A stretch of 64,000 nucleotides of DNA from Bacteroides cellulosilyticus DSM 14838 (GCF_000158035.1 NZ_EQ973490.1:1944665-2008664); one strand, 5' to 3'; numbered from the stretch's first letter, positions 1 to 8,248 are shown. Translations and numbers: made by a program. Notes: a model not told the origin generated them from the sequence alone.

Positions 1-1402
1 TAGCGATACCTGATACCGGTTGTTTGATCTTCACACCTGCATCCATCAATGCCAGTGTTCCGGCACATACGGTAGCCATAGAAGAAGAACCGTTAGATTC
101 AAGAATATCGGATACTACGCGCACTACATACGGGTAGTCAGCAGGAATTTGCCCTTTCAGTGCACGCCAAGCTAAGTGTCCGTGACCGACTTCACGACGG
201 CCTACGCCACGTTGTGCCTTGGCTTCTCCGGTAGAGAACGGAGGGAAGTTATAGTGCAACAGGAAACGTTCTTTGCCATGTTCCAGTACGTTGTCGATAA
301 TCTTCTCATCCAGTTTTGTACCGAGGGTAACGGTAGACAAGGATTGAGTTTCACCGCGAGTGAAGATAGCAGAGCCATGAGGGCCAGGCAGGCAGTTGAT
401 TTCACTCCAGATAGGACGGATCTCGTCAGTCTTACGTCCGTCAAGGCGTTTACCTTCGTCCAGGATGCTGCGGCGCATAGCCTCTTTTTCTACATCGTGG
501 TAGTAACGGTCGATTAGTGCTGCTTTTTCTGCCAGCTCTTCTTCGCTGAACTGTGCTTTGAACTCTTCACGGATAGCATCGAAAGCGTCCATGCGTTCAT
601 GTTTATTTTTGTTGCCGGAAGCGGCGATGGCATAAGCCTTTGCGTAGCAAGCTTCGTGAACGGCTTTACGCAGTTCTTCATCGTTTACTTCGTGGCAATA
701 TTCGCGTTTTACGGTAGAACCAACAGCCTCTGCCAGTTCTTTCTGAGCCAAGCATTGCACTTTGATTGCTTCGTGGGCTGCTTTCATGGCGTTCAGCAAG
801 TCAAGTTCGGAAACTTCACTCATTTCACCTTCTACCATCATGATGTTTTCGTAAGTAGCACCCACCATGAGGTCCATGTCAGCTTTTTCCAGTTGATCGA
901 AAGTAGGGTTGATAACGAACTGTCCGTCGATGCGTGCTACGCGTACTTCGGAAATAGGTCCGTTGAAAGGAATATCTGAAACTGCGAGGGCGGCAGAAGC
1001 GGCAAGCCCTGCCAGTGCGTCCGGTATATCAATACCGTCGGCGGAATAGAGGATGATGTTTACATATACCTCTGCGTGATAATTATCGGGGAATAAGGGG
1101 CGGAGAGCACGGTCAACAAGGCGGCAGGTCAGGATTTCATAATCTGAAGCGCGTCCTTCACGCTTGGTGAAACCGCCGGGAAAACGTCCAGATGCGGAGA
1201 ATTTTTCTTTGTACTCTACCTGTAACGGCATGAAATCTGTTCCGGGAACTGCGTCCTTAGCGGCACAAACAGTAGCAAGAAGCATGGTGTTACCCATACG
1301 AAGCATTACAGAACCGTCTGCCTGTTTTGCCAGCTTTCCCGTTTCGAGTGTGATGGTTCTGCCATCAGGGAGCTCGATCGTCTTAACAATTGGGTTAATC
1401 AT
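1..1402 (-). CDS. pnp: Polyribonucleotide nucleotidyltransferase (PNPase), 5' part only
   Basis: Read on the minus strand, an open frame starts at the ATG at 1402 ([15 protein letters not shown]) and runs off the left edge of the window, giving about 467 codons. Recognisable PNPase stretches are the first RNase PH-like core ([35 protein letters not shown]), the helical middle and the start of the second RNase PH core ([37 protein letters not shown]). The family is about 700 residues, so the C-terminal end with KH and S1 domains lies outside. PNPase is a phosphorolytic 3'-5' exoribonuclease acting in mRNA decay. Plus-strand open frames across this stretch are antisense shadows. A TATCTTTG -7 element on the minus strand at 1441-1448 is a possible promoter. 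Family identity is secure. Confidence 0.97.
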   Translation of the reverse strand, partial: MINPIVKTIELPDGRTITLETGKLAKQADGSVMLRMGNTMLLATVCAAKDAVPGTDFMPLQVEYKEKFSASGRFPGGFTKREGRASDYEILTCRLVDRALRPLFPDNYHAEVYVNIILYSADGIDIPDALAGLAASAALAVSDIPFNGPISEVRVARIDGQFVINPTFDQLEKADMDLMVGATYENIMMVEGEMSEVSELDLLNAMKAAHEAIKVQCLAQKELAEAVGSTVKREYCHEVNDEELRKAVHEACYAKAYAIAASGNKNKHERMDAFDAIREEFKAQFSEEELAEKAALIDRYYHDVEKEAMRRSILDEGKRLDGRKTDEIRPIWSEINCLPGPHGSAIFTRGETQSLSTVTLGTKLDEKIIDNVLEHGKERFLLHYNFPPFSTGEAKAQRGVGRREVGHGHLAWRALKGQIPADYPYVVRVVSDILESNGSSSMATVCAGTLALMDAGVKIKQPVSGIA

Positions 1403-1440
1403 AAAAAATGTTTTATCTATATTTTCTTTCAAAATTCGTG

Positions 1441-1448
1441 CAAAGATA
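1441..1448 (-). promoter_or_regulatory. Possible -7 element for pnp
   Basis: On the minus strand the bases read TATCTTTG, matching the Bacteroides -7 consensus TAnnTTTG, 39 bases upstream of the pnp start. No convincing TTTG -33 element is seen at the usual distance, so this is only suggestive. Confidence 0.35.
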
Positions 1449-1542
1449 CATATTAATTCATGTAATCAGGTGGGAATGAGATAAAAAAGTTTATAATTGA
1501 CTATTTTTTTAGGTTTCCATGTGGAAGAAGCAATGAAAATGC

Positions 1543-1572
1543 TTTGACTAAACTTGAAAAGAACTATATTTG
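1543..1572 (+). promoter_or_regulatory. Bacteroides-type promoter for the thioredoxin-like lipoprotein
   Basis: TTTG at 1543-1546 and TATATTTG at 1565-1572, 18 bases apart, match the -33/-7 hybrid promoter of Bacteroides. It lies 34 bases upstream of the ATG at 1607. It also argues against any start codon upstream of 1607, because the transcript would begin about 1578. Confidence 0.6.
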
Positions 1573-1606
1573 CACGTTCTTTCTAATAGAAATTAAGAAG
1601 CTAAAT

Positions 1607-2758
1607 ATGAAAAAGATCTGTTTTGTTGCACTTGCCGCTTTGGTTTTAAGTGCATGTAATTCTGAACCGAAATTCAAAGTTGAAGGTGAAGTTTCAGGTG
1701 CCGACGGCAAAATGCTGTACCTGGAAGCGGCTGCTTTGGAGGGCATCGTGCCCTTGGATTCTGTAAAGTTGAAGGGTGACGGTTCTTTCAGTTTCAAACA
1801 AACACGTCCGGTATCTCCGGAGTTCTACCGCCTTCGTGTGGACGACAAGGTTATCAATTTCTCTGTGGATTCTACGGAAACTATCGGACTGAAAGCGCCG
1901 TATACTGATTTTGCTACGGCTTATACGGTAGAAGGTTCGGCAAACAGCACTAAGATAAAGGAATTGACGTTGAAGCAAGTGCAGTTGCAGAATGAGGTGA
2001 ATGAGTTGGTGAAGAAGATGCAGGCTCATCAGATAGGTGCCGATGTTTTTGAAGAAAAACTGGCTGCCTTGATGAAAGATTATAAGGATGAGGTGAAAAC
2101 TAAATATATTTTTGCAGCTCCCAATACGGCTGCCGCTTATTTTGCTCTGTTCCAGAAACTGAATAATTACCTTATCTTCGATCCTTTGAATAGCAAGGAT
2201 GATATTAAGTGCTTTGCAGCCGTTGCCACCAGTCTGAATAATTATTATCCGCATGCGGATCGCTCCAAGAATCTCTATAATATTGTGATTAAGGGAATGA
2301 AGAATACCCGTACACCGCAACAGAAAGTTCTGGAGTTGCCGGAAGAAGTTATTTCTGAAACCGGTATCATCGATATCAGCCTTCGTGATATGAAGGGGAA
2401 TACCCATAAGTTGAGCGATCTGAAAGGTAAAGTAGTCTTGTTGGACTTTACTATTTACCAAAGTGCAGCTTCTGCTCCCCATAACTTCTTGCTGAATGAC
2501 CTTTATACTAAATATAAAGATCAGGGACTGGTGATCTATCAGGTTTCGCTGGATGCTGACGAGCATTTCTGGAAAACAACGGCTGATAATCTGCCTTGGA
2601 TTTCTGTAAGAGATGCAAATGGAATTTACTCAAATGTGGCCGCTATGTACAACGTAAAGGAGGTTCCTTCTCTGTTCCTGATTAATCGGAATAGTGAGTT
2701 GAGCGCTCGTGGAGAGACTATAAAAGACTTGGACGCTGCGGTGAAAGCACTGTTGTAA
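1607..2758 (+). CDS. Thioredoxin-fold lipoprotein (DUF4369 plus TlpA-like), CXXC absent
   Basis: The 383-residue protein begins with a lipoprotein signal (LVLSAC, Cys17). Residues about 25-120 resemble DUF4369, a beta-rich N-terminal domain often paired with TlpA/ResA-like thioredoxin domains in Bacteroidetes. Residues about 255-383 form the AhpC/TSA-type thioredoxin fold: GKVVLLDF, then a helix, then the cis-proline region EVPSLFLI. Where active members have WCxxC, this one reads LDFTIYQSAASAPHN, so both redox cysteines are missing. A disulfide reductase or peroxidase role is therefore unlikely; a binding or structural role in the cell envelope is an inference. The ATG at 1607 is chosen because the frame upstream has only a TTG overlapping the -33 element. 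It stands alone between divergent pnp and greA. Confidence 0.88.
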   Translation: MKKICFVALAALVLSACNSEPKFKVEGEVSGADGKMLYLEAAALEGIVPLDSVKLKGDGSFSFKQTRPVSPEFYRLRVDDKVINFSVDSTETIGLKAPYTDFATAYTVEGSANSTKIKELTLKQVQLQNEVNELVKKMQAHQIGADVFEEKLAALMKDYKDEVKTKYIFAAPNTAAAYFALFQKLNNYLIFDPLNSKDDIKCFAAVATSLNNYYPHADRSKNLYNIVIKGMKNTRTPQQKVLELPEEVISETGIIDISLRDMKGNTHKLSDLKGKVVLLDFTIYQSAASAPHNFLLNDLYTKYKDQGLVIYQVSLDADEHFWKTTADNLPWISVRDANGIYSNVAAMYNVKEVPSLFLINRNSELSARGETIKDLDAAVKALL

Positions 2759-2813
2759 CTTGTTATAAATTAGAAGTTTTTATTTAAATATGTTACATAG
2801 CAGCAATTTTTGC

Positions 2814-2844
2814 TTGACACGCATTAATTAAAAGGCTATCTTTG
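2814..2844 (+). promoter_or_regulatory. Putative greA promoter
   Basis: TTGAC at 2814-2818 and TATCTTTG at 2837-2844 resemble Bacteroides -33/-7 elements. A transcript starting near 2850 would carry a leader of about 90 bases that contains the hairpin at 2867-2891. Confidence 0.5.
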
Positions 2845-2866
2845 CAAAAGAAAAATCGGAAGAGGG

Positions 2867-2901
2867 TTCCAGCATGCTGACCATGTTGGAATTCTTTTTT
2901 G
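2867..2901 (+). terminator. Terminator-like hairpin within the greA leader
   Basis: TTCCAGCATG (2867-2876) pairs with CATGTTGGAA (2882-2891) around a 5-base loop, with one G-U pair, and is followed at once by TTCTTTTTTG. This is the layout of an intrinsic terminator, but it sits between the greA promoter and the greA start, so it would act as an attenuator or release a short leader RNA. Confidence 0.6.
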
Positions 2902-2942
2902 TTATATAATACCATTTAGAAACTAAAAAGGAGGAAAAAAGT

Positions 2943-3407
2943 ATGGCTTATATGTCAGAAGAAGGCTACAAGAAATTGATGGCCGAACTGAAAGAATTGG
3001 AGACGGTAGAACGTCCTAAGATTTCGGCTGCTATCGCCGAAGCACGTGACAAAGGTGACCTGTCGGAGAATGCAGAGTATGATGCCGCCAAAGAGGCACA
3101 GGGCATGCTTGAGATGAAAATCAATAAATTGAAGACGATTATAGCAGATGCCAAGATTATTGATGAGTCCAAGCTGAAAACGGATTCCGTGCAGATTTTG
3201 AACAAGGTGGAACTGAAGAACATAAAGAATGGCATGAAGATGATTTATACCATTGTTTCGGAAAGCGAAGCTAATCTGAAAGAAGGAAAGATTTCTGTTA
3301 ACACTCCCATTGCACAAGGTTTGCTTGGTAAGAAAGTGGGTGATGTAGCTGAAATCAAAGTGCCGCAGGGCATGGTTAATCTTGAAGTAGTGAACATATC
3401 ATTTTAA
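2943..3407 (+). CDS. greA: Transcription elongation factor GreA
   Basis: The product is 154 residues, close to the usual 155-160. The N-terminal coiled coil carries the loop that enters the RNA polymerase secondary channel, with the hallmark DKGDLSENAEYDAAKEAQG (residues about 37-55) holding the acidic tip residues that stimulate transcript cleavage. The C-terminal FKBP-like domain contains TPIAQGLLGKKVGDVAEI. GreA rescues backtracked polymerase by inducing cleavage of the nascent RNA. The start is supported by an unusually strong ribosome binding site for this genus, AAGGAGG at 2928-2934, eight bases before the ATG. The leader holds a terminator-like hairpin, suggesting attenuation. A HIT-family gene follows 53 bases downstream after a second hairpin. 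Confidence 0.97.
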   Translation: MAYMSEEGYKKLMAELKELETVERPKISAAIAEARDKGDLSENAEYDAAKEAQGMLEMKINKLKTIIADAKIIDESKLKTDSVQILNKVELKNIKNGMKMIYTIVSESEANLKEGKISVNTPIAQGLLGKKVGDVAEIKVPQGMVNLEVVNISF

Positions 3408-3411
3408 AGTA

Positions 3412-3439
3412 AAGGCAGGTCCGCATGCGGGCTTGCCTT
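3412..3439 (+). terminator. Hairpin between greA and the HIT gene
   Basis: A 13-base arm at 3412-3424 pairs with 3427-3439 (G-U pairs allowed) around an AT loop. The tail is TA-rich (TAATTTATATAT) rather than a clean T run, so it may terminate only part of the transcription and let the HIT gene be expressed at a lower level. Confidence 0.45.
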
Positions 3440-3460
3440 AATTTATATATCATAAAAGTT

Positions 3461-3853
3461 ATGGCAACAATATTCAGTAGAATTATCGCAGGTGAAATAC
3501 CAAGCTATAAGGTGGCGGAGGATGATAAGTTCTTTGCATTTCTGGACATCAATCCGCTGGTGCAAGGGCACACGCTGGTCGTTCCCAAGCAGGAAGTGGA
3601 TTATATCTTTGATCTGGATGATGAAGATCTGGCAGCAATACATGTTTTCGCCAAGAAGGTGGCTCGTGCCATTGAGAAGGCTTTCCCTTGCAAGAAAGTA
3701 GGTGAAGCAGTGATTGGTCTGGAAGTACCTCATGCGCACATTCATCTTATTCCTATGCAGAAAGAGTCGGACATGCTGTTCTCTAATCCAAAGCTGAAAC
3801 TTTCTGATGAAGAATTTAAAGCAGTTGCCGAAGCGATTCGCGCTGCACTCTAA
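3461..3853 (+). CDS. HIT-family nucleotide-binding hydrolase
   Basis: The 130-residue protein has the histidine triad HAHIHLIP near residues 90-98 and the family N-terminus (FSRIIAGEIPSYKVAEDD; FLDINPLVQGHTLVVPK). HIT proteins hydrolyse or transfer nucleotidyl groups, for example from AMP-linked amines or dinucleoside polyphosphates; the middle histidine is the nucleophile. The protein is cytoplasmic with no signal peptide. The ATG at 3461 is preferred over an in-frame ATG at 3425 because the family begins at this point and the earlier codon lies inside the hairpin loop region after greA. It probably shares transcription with greA. Confidence 0.93.
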   Translation: MATIFSRIIAGEIPSYKVAEDDKFFAFLDINPLVQGHTLVVPKQEVDYIFDLDDEDLAAIHVFAKKVARAIEKAFPCKKVGEAVIGLEVPHAHIHLIPMQKESDMLFSNPKLKLSDEEFKAVAEAIRAAL

Positions 3854-3882
3854 AAATAAAACTCCTTCCTTTTATAATAAGA

Positions 3883-3920
3883 ACGGGGGCTGAAATGGAT
3901 TCAGTCCCCGTTTCCTTTAT
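3883..3920 (+). terminator. Bidirectional terminator between convergent genes
   Basis: ACGGGGGCTGAA (3883-3894) pairs with TTCAGTCCCCGT (3900-3911), 11 of 12 positions, followed by TTCCTTTATT on the plus strand. The opposite strand also continues into a T-rich tail. It separates the HIT gene from the convergent mannose-1-phosphate guanylyltransferase gene. Confidence 0.8.
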
Positions 3921-3925
3921 TCTGG

Positions 3926-3947
3926 TTTGAAAGTTTATGCTTTCAAA
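3926..3947. repeat. Small perfect hairpin TTTGAAAG/CTTTCAAA
   Basis: TTTGAAAG (3926-3933) and CTTTCAAA (3940-3947) are perfect inverted arms around six bases, just beyond the stop codon of the minus-strand gene. It may protect the 3' end of that mRNA. Confidence 0.4.
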
Positions 3948-3960
3948 TTCCGATATCCGG

Positions 3961-5046
3961 TTAGATGTAATCTTCCCCTAATTTTATTTGTGCGTCGTTT
4001 ACGTATTTACGGATAGAATGTTCTTCATCCTTCTTGCAAATCAGTAATACATTGTCCGATTCAGCGATGAGATAGCCTTCCAGTCCATCAATAACGGCGA
4101 GTTTGTTTTGTGGGAGCACCACGATGTTGTCTTTACTGTTGTACATTAGAGACTCACACTTCAAGGTTACATTTCCTTCTTTGTCCTTTGGGGACAAGTC
4201 ATACAATGAACCCCATGTACCTAAATCGGACCAGCCGAAATCTCCTAATGAAACATATACATTGTCTGCTTTCTCCATGATGCCGAAGTCGACGGATACA
4301 TTGGGGCATGCAGGGAAATTTTCGTCGATGAATGCTTTTTCGGCAGGAGTACCGTATACATCTTTACCAGGAATCAATTTGCTTGCCAGCTCGGGAAGTA
4401 GTGCTTCCACGGCCTTGATGACAGAGTTTACATTCCACATGAAGAGGCCGGAGTTCCAATAAAATTCTCCGCTTTCTACGAAAACTTTGGCTAACTCCAG
4501 TTCAGGTTTTTCGGTAAAGGTCTTCACCTTGTAGAAATTATCTCCTGCTTGTTCGGCTATCTGAATGTAACCATAACCTGTTTCGGGACGGTTCGGTTTG
4601 ATACCGAGAGTCAGCAACTTTTCTGATTGAGATACGAACGTCAAGCCTTTTTCGATGGCATCAAGGAACTCTCCTTCTTTCAGAATCAAATGATCGGATG
4701 GGGCTACCACGATATTGGCATTCGGGTTTAATGCGCGAATGTGATAAGCTGCCCATGCGATACACGGAGCAGTATTTCTGCGTGTAGGTTCCAGCAAGAT
4801 TTGTTCGGGATTCAATTCAGGCAGTTGCTCCTTTACAAGATCTGCGTATAAATCGTTTGTAACGATAAGTATGTTCTCTGTGGGAATAACTTTATTGAAG
4901 CGGTCGAAGGTTTGTTGCAGTAATGACCTGCCTGTGCCAAAGAAGTCCAGAAACTGTTTAGGGAGCGTTTTTCGACTAAACGGCCAGAAGCGACTGCCGA
5001 TACCTCCACCCATGATAACACAGAAATTATCCTTATTTGTTGTCAT
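3961..5046 (-). CDS. Mannose-1-phosphate guanylyltransferase (GDP-mannose pyrophosphorylase)
   Basis: The 361-residue cytoplasmic protein makes GDP-mannose from mannose 1-phosphate and GTP, feeding GDP-fucose and surface glycan synthesis. The nucleotidyltransferase signature is GGGIGSRFWPFSR near residue 13, followed by KTLPKQFLDFFG. Further family motifs are EPTRRNTAPCIAWAAY, VVAPSDHLI, FTEKPELELA, YWNSGLFMW and the metal-binding region near FGWSDLGTWGSLY. It is the short single-domain form without a fused phosphomannose isomerase domain. It is convergent with the HIT gene and shares the terminator between them. A capsule or fucosylation role is inferred from the family. Confidence 0.93.
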   Translation of the reverse strand: MTTNKDNFCVIMGGGIGSRFWPFSRKTLPKQFLDFFGTGRSLLQQTFDRFNKVIPTENILIVTNDLYADLVKEQLPELNPEQILLEPTRRNTAPCIAWAAYHIRALNPNANIVVAPSDHLILKEGEFLDAIEKGLTFVSQSEKLLTLGIKPNRPETGYGYIQIAEQAGDNFYKVKTFTEKPELELAKVFVESGEFYWNSGLFMWNVNSVIKAVEALLPELASKLIPGKDVYGTPAEKAFIDENFPACPNVSVDFGIMEKADNVYVSLGDFGWSDLGTWGSLYDLSPKDKEGNVTLKCESLMYNSKDNIVVLPQNKLAVIDGLEGYLIAESDNVLLICKKDEEHSIRKYVNDAQIKLGEDYI

Positions 5047-5149
5047 ATCGTTTGTTTTAAAAGTTTCTGCTAAAGTACACTATATTTTGGAAACACGGAA
5101 TGTTTGTAGAATGTTTTATGACTTTTTTCTCCTTTTTTTAGGAAAAGTA

Positions 5150-5179
5150 TTGCAGGTTTAGAAAAAAGCCGTATCTTTG
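5150..5179 (+). promoter_or_regulatory. Promoter of the tRNA-Leu gene
   Basis: TTG at 5150-5152 and TATCTTTG at 5172-5179, 19 bases apart, form a Bacteroides-type promoter 25 bases before the mature tRNA. Confidence 0.55.
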
Positions 5180-5203
5180 CACCGCAATTGAGAAATCAAG
5201 CAT

Positions 5204-5287
5204 GCCCAGATGGCGGAATCGGTAGACGCGCTGGTCTCAAACACCAGTGGATTCACTTCCATCCCGGTTCGACCCCGGGTCTGGGTA
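5204..5287 (+). tRNA. tRNA-Leu, anticodon CAA
   Basis: The sequence folds as a class II tRNA: acceptor arm GCCCAGA/TCTGGGT, anticodon arm CTGGT-CTCAAAC-ACCAG giving anticodon CAA (reads UUG), a long variable arm TGGA/TCCA and a T arm CCCGG-TTCGACC-CCGGG. The discriminator base is A at 5287. CCA is not encoded (next bases CTG), so it must be added after transcription. Confidence 0.95.
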
Positions 5288-5292
5288 CTGAG

Positions 5293-5335
5293 GCGGAGAA
5301 AGTTGAAAAACTCTCTCCGCTTTTCTTTTCTCTTC
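5293..5335 (+). terminator. Terminator of the tRNA-Leu gene
   Basis: GCGGAGAAAGTT (5293-5304) pairs with AACTCTCTCCGC (5309-5320), 11 of 12 positions, followed by TTTTCTTTTCTCTTC. It lies five bases after the tRNA. Confidence 0.85.
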
Positions 5336-5598
5336 TTGTAATGCGCTGATTTTCAAGGAGCTTTCAAGGAACTTTAATTTGAACTTATCGTAAAAATCAG
5401 AAGATTTACTTATGAATATCTGTGGCGGTATCCATTATATGGAATCGTATAAAATAATTATTTCATCTTTTAAATAGAATTAGATTTCTTTCTAATTTTC
5501 TTGTTAAATGTTTGGTTGTCTCTTTTATTTTTGCGAATATTGCGTGTAAGTAATGTGCTTAAGTTCACAATTAGTTACACAGAATATATTAAGAGTTT
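5336..5598. other. AT-rich gap upstream of the PUL 1 regulator
   Basis: No gene is visible. TATTTTTG at 5526-5533 fits the -7 consensus, 65 bases before the regulator start, but the nearby TTTG at 5511 is too close for a standard -33 element, so a promoter is only possible. Confidence 0.4.
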
Positions 5599-6081
5599 AT
5601 GGTGCTGAAGAGGTATGCAATACTTGTTATCGTACTAATATATGGTATTGCAATTGCTACAAGTAAAGAACTGACAGACCATTATGGGTTGTCTTTTCAC
5701 TCTCACGAAGTAAATCAGGATGAACGCACAGGTATGATTTTAGCTTCCGAGCAGGGATTCAATTTTAGACACGGTTTTTCTTTTAACTTTGAACTCTCAC
5801 TTCAGAAAGCTAATCTTACTTATGGTTATGTGTGTCGTATTGTCTCTAATGATGTGGAAACATTGGATTTGGTAGCCAATCTGAATATTGCCAAGATGAA
5901 TTTTATATTATGTGGTTCTGATGGGATTATTTCAAATCAGGAGTTGCAAGGGGAAGATATTGTTCTTGGAGATACTTGGATGAATATTAATATTTCTTTT
6001 TTTTCCCCAGGAAATAATATGCAGTGTGGGCAACGAGACTGTGCATATGCCTCATGGTTTCCAAAACATGGATCATATTAA
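5599..6081 (+). CDS. PUL regulator, N-terminal fragment (frameshifted from the gene at 6026)
   Basis: This 160-codon frame begins with a signal peptide or membrane anchor (AILVIVLIYGIAIATS) and a beta-rich segment resembling the concanavalin/LamG-like sensor domain found at the front of Bacteroides kelch-type PUL regulators (HGFSFNFELSL ... LGDTWMNINISFF). After ISFF the frame reads about 27 unrelated residues and stops. Removing one base from the T8 run at 5997-6004 joins it directly to the next frame, giving about 850 residues with signal, sensor, propeller, membrane helix and DNA-binding domain. Whether this is a sequencing error, a true null, or slippage-based switching cannot be told from one sequence. 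Confidence 0.75.
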   Translation: MVLKRYAILVIVLIYGIAIATSKELTDHYGLSFHSHEVNQDERTGMILASEQGFNFRHGFSFNFELSLQKANLTYGYVCRIVSNDVETLDLVANLNIAKMNFILCGSDGIISNQELQGEDIVLGDTWMNINISFFSPGNNMQCGQRDCAYASWFPKHGSY

Positions 6082-8149
6082 GATTTTTATGGGCTGTAAT
6101 GAGCATCCGGCCTTTGTTACAACTGATGTACCTCCTATGAGTATTCGTAATTTGAAGTTATTTGATAATAAAAAGGAACCGGTTGCCCGGTGGACTTTGG
6201 ATAAACATAGAAAGGATCACGTATATGACGAAATTGATAATATAAAAGCACAAGTATCAAATGGTATATGGAATATTGAGGAATATGTAAGCTGGGAAAA
6301 GAAAATAGAAATATCTGTTAATGAGAGGAATCCGCAAATTGCAACGGATACTGAACATGGCCGTATATTTGTGGCTACTTCGGACTCTTTATATATTTAT
6401 CATACTGAAAACAATGAACTGCAGTGTGTAAAAACGCAAGGGGGAGCGCCCTTTGCGAGTGGAGGCAGTCAGACTATTTATGATCCTGTGATGGATCGGC
6501 TCGTCTCCTATAGTGTACTTTTTCCTCAGTTGATAACTTATGATCTGGAGGGGAATTCATGGTCTTCTTATCCTGGTGTTGAAGGGCTTGCTCCTATACA
6601 ACACCATAATCGATTTATAGACTCTGAAACGAATACGCTGGTTGTTTTTGGGGGATATGGTAATCATGCATTTAAAGCTAATTTAGCTTGTCATTCTTTG
6701 TCGGGTGGAGATTGGAATATTCATTCTCTGGCACCTGAAGTTGCTCCTCGTTTTCTGAGTGCAGCTGGTTATCTGGGAAATGGAAAGTTTCTTGTTATGG
6801 GAGGATTTGGAAGTTTGTCAGGTAAGCAGGAAGAATCTCCCAGAAATTTTGATGATTTGTATGAGGTTGATTATAAAACGGGAAAGGTCAGAAAACTTGC
6901 GGATATTACTTTAGAGAAAGAACATCGTACTTTGGGAAATTCTCTGGTTATTGATAAAGAAAGTGGGAAAATATACGCACTAACTTTTTGTAAGGAGAGA
7001 TTTGATTCGGATATCAGGTTGCTTTCTTTGGATATGAATACATTTCAGCAGGATATTTTAGGCGAGCCGATTCCATACCGGTTTCTGGATACGGAGTCAT
7101 TCGCTGATCTTTTTTTATATCCGAAACAACAAAAGTTGTATGCGGTAGTTCTGAATGCAGGAATAAATCAGCAATATAAAATAAATATCTATTCATTACG
7201 CTATCCTCCTTTGAAGATTTCAGAGATTATGCAAAAGGAGGTGTTGTCTGATAACCACTTTCTTTTTGGGGTATCATTGATTTTACTGGTTAGTGTAATA
7301 GGGGCAATAGGCATGTGGGGCTATAAGAAGAAGCGAAAAGTTGTAGATGTGCAAGTATCGGCAGATTCTTCTTCGGTAAATTCAGTAGTAGAGGAAATAC
7401 CTGAAATTATAAAAGAAAAACCTATCTCATGTATTCGTTTGTTGGGAGGCTTTCAGGTTTTCAATCGCACAGGAGAAGATATAACAGGTAGCTTCAGTCT
7501 GATAACCAGACAACTTTTTGTTTTCTTACTATTGCATTCCATAAAAGATGGCAAGGGTACGACTTCACAGAAAATAGATGAGGTCTTTTGGTTTGGAATG
7601 GACAAAGCGAGCGCTACAAATAATAGAAGTGTAAATATCCGGAAGCTGAGGCTTATTCTTAAGGAAATAGGGGATATCACTCTTGTTAATGAAAATAGCT
7701 ACTGGCATTTGGATATAGGAAAAGAAATCACATGTGATTATTATGATGCAATAAATACTATAAACTACATAAAAAAGGAGAAAGGTTTTAGTTTGGTGAT
7801 GCTGGAACGTTTACTTAATATTGTTTCCAGCGGTTCTTTGCTTCCCAATATGAATGTAGAATGGGCGGATGCATATAAAGCTGATTTTTCTGATAATCTG
7901 ATTGATTTGCTGACTACTATGTTGAGTTTGAAAGATACAGAGAATGATCAGAAATTACTTCTATGTATAGCAGATGCTATTTTATTGCACGATACTACTA
8001 ATGAGGAAGCAATTAAAGTGAAATGCCGTATTTTATATCAGCAAGGACAAAAGGGACTTTCAAAACAAGCTTTTGAAAGATTCAGTGTGGCTTATATGAA
8101 TATGTTAAATGAAAAACCGGCTTTTGAATATCAGGATATCATTCATTAA
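6026..8149 (+). CDS. Kelch beta-propeller membrane regulator with C-terminal winged helix (main fragment)
   Basis: The frame is open from 5984; the first usable start is GTG at 6026, but the true N-terminus is probably supplied by the frame at 5599. The order is: end of the LamG-like domain (FVTTDVPPMSIRNLKLF, typical of the family), galactose oxidase/kelch-like repeats from about 6330 to 7200 (LVVFGGYGN, FLVMGGFGS), one membrane helix at about 7255-7320 (GVSLILLVSVIGAIGMW) followed by KKKRK, and a cytoplasmic winged-helix domain of the SARP/OmpR type (about 7420-7740) plus a BTAD-like helical tail. I infer that it senses glycan outside the inner membrane and binds DNA inside, controlling the divergent-free PUL just downstream. 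Without the first fragment it would lack a signal peptide. Confidence 0.8.
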   Translation: MGNETVHMPHGFQNMDHIKIFMGCNEHPAFVTTDVPPMSIRNLKLFDNKKEPVARWTLDKHRKDHVYDEIDNIKAQVSNGIWNIEEYVSWEKKIEISVNERNPQIATDTEHGRIFVATSDSLYIYHTENNELQCVKTQGGAPFASGGSQTIYDPVMDRLVSYSVLFPQLITYDLEGNSWSSYPGVEGLAPIQHHNRFIDSETNTLVVFGGYGNHAFKANLACHSLSGGDWNIHSLAPEVAPRFLSAAGYLGNGKFLVMGGFGSLSGKQEESPRNFDDLYEVDYKTGKVRKLADITLEKEHRTLGNSLVIDKESGKIYALTFCKERFDSDIRLLSLDMNTFQQDILGEPIPYRFLDTESFADLFLYPKQQKLYAVVLNAGINQQYKINIYSLRYPPLKISEIMQKEVLSDNHFLFGVSLILLVSVIGAIGMWGYKKKRKVVDVQVSADSSSVNSVVEEIPEIIKEKPISCIRLLGGFQVFNRTGEDITGSFSLITRQLFVFLLLHSIKDGKGTTSQKIDEVFWFGMDKASATNNRSVNIRKLRLILKEIGDITLVNENSYWHLDIGKEITCDYYDAINTINYIKKEKGFSLVMLERLLNIVSSGSLLPNMNVEWADAYKADFSDNLIDLLTTMLSLKDTENDQKLLLCIADAILLHDTTNEEAIKVKCRILYQQGQKGLSKQAFERFSVAYMNMLNEKPAFEYQDIIH

Positions 8150-8248
8150 ACTTGAAGTTTATTTACGATAGGTGATCTATCAGAATATATAGAATATGGA
8201 GACTTATTCCTCATATTTTGTATGAATGCTGATTGACTTGCTTTATAG

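Noticed and set aside
176-517. Plus-strand open frames within 1-1484
   Set aside because: They lie opposite pnp, whose minus-strand product is unmistakable.
1694-2566. 290-codon minus-strand open frame opposite the thioredoxin-like gene
   Set aside because: It is wholly antisense to a clear lipoprotein gene, has no recognisable family and no promoter; it is a frame shadow.
5984-6026. Programmed -1 frameshift joining the regulator fragments
   Set aside because: The shift needed is +1 (skip one base), not -1, and no downstream pseudoknot or upstream Shine-Dalgarno-like stimulator is evident.
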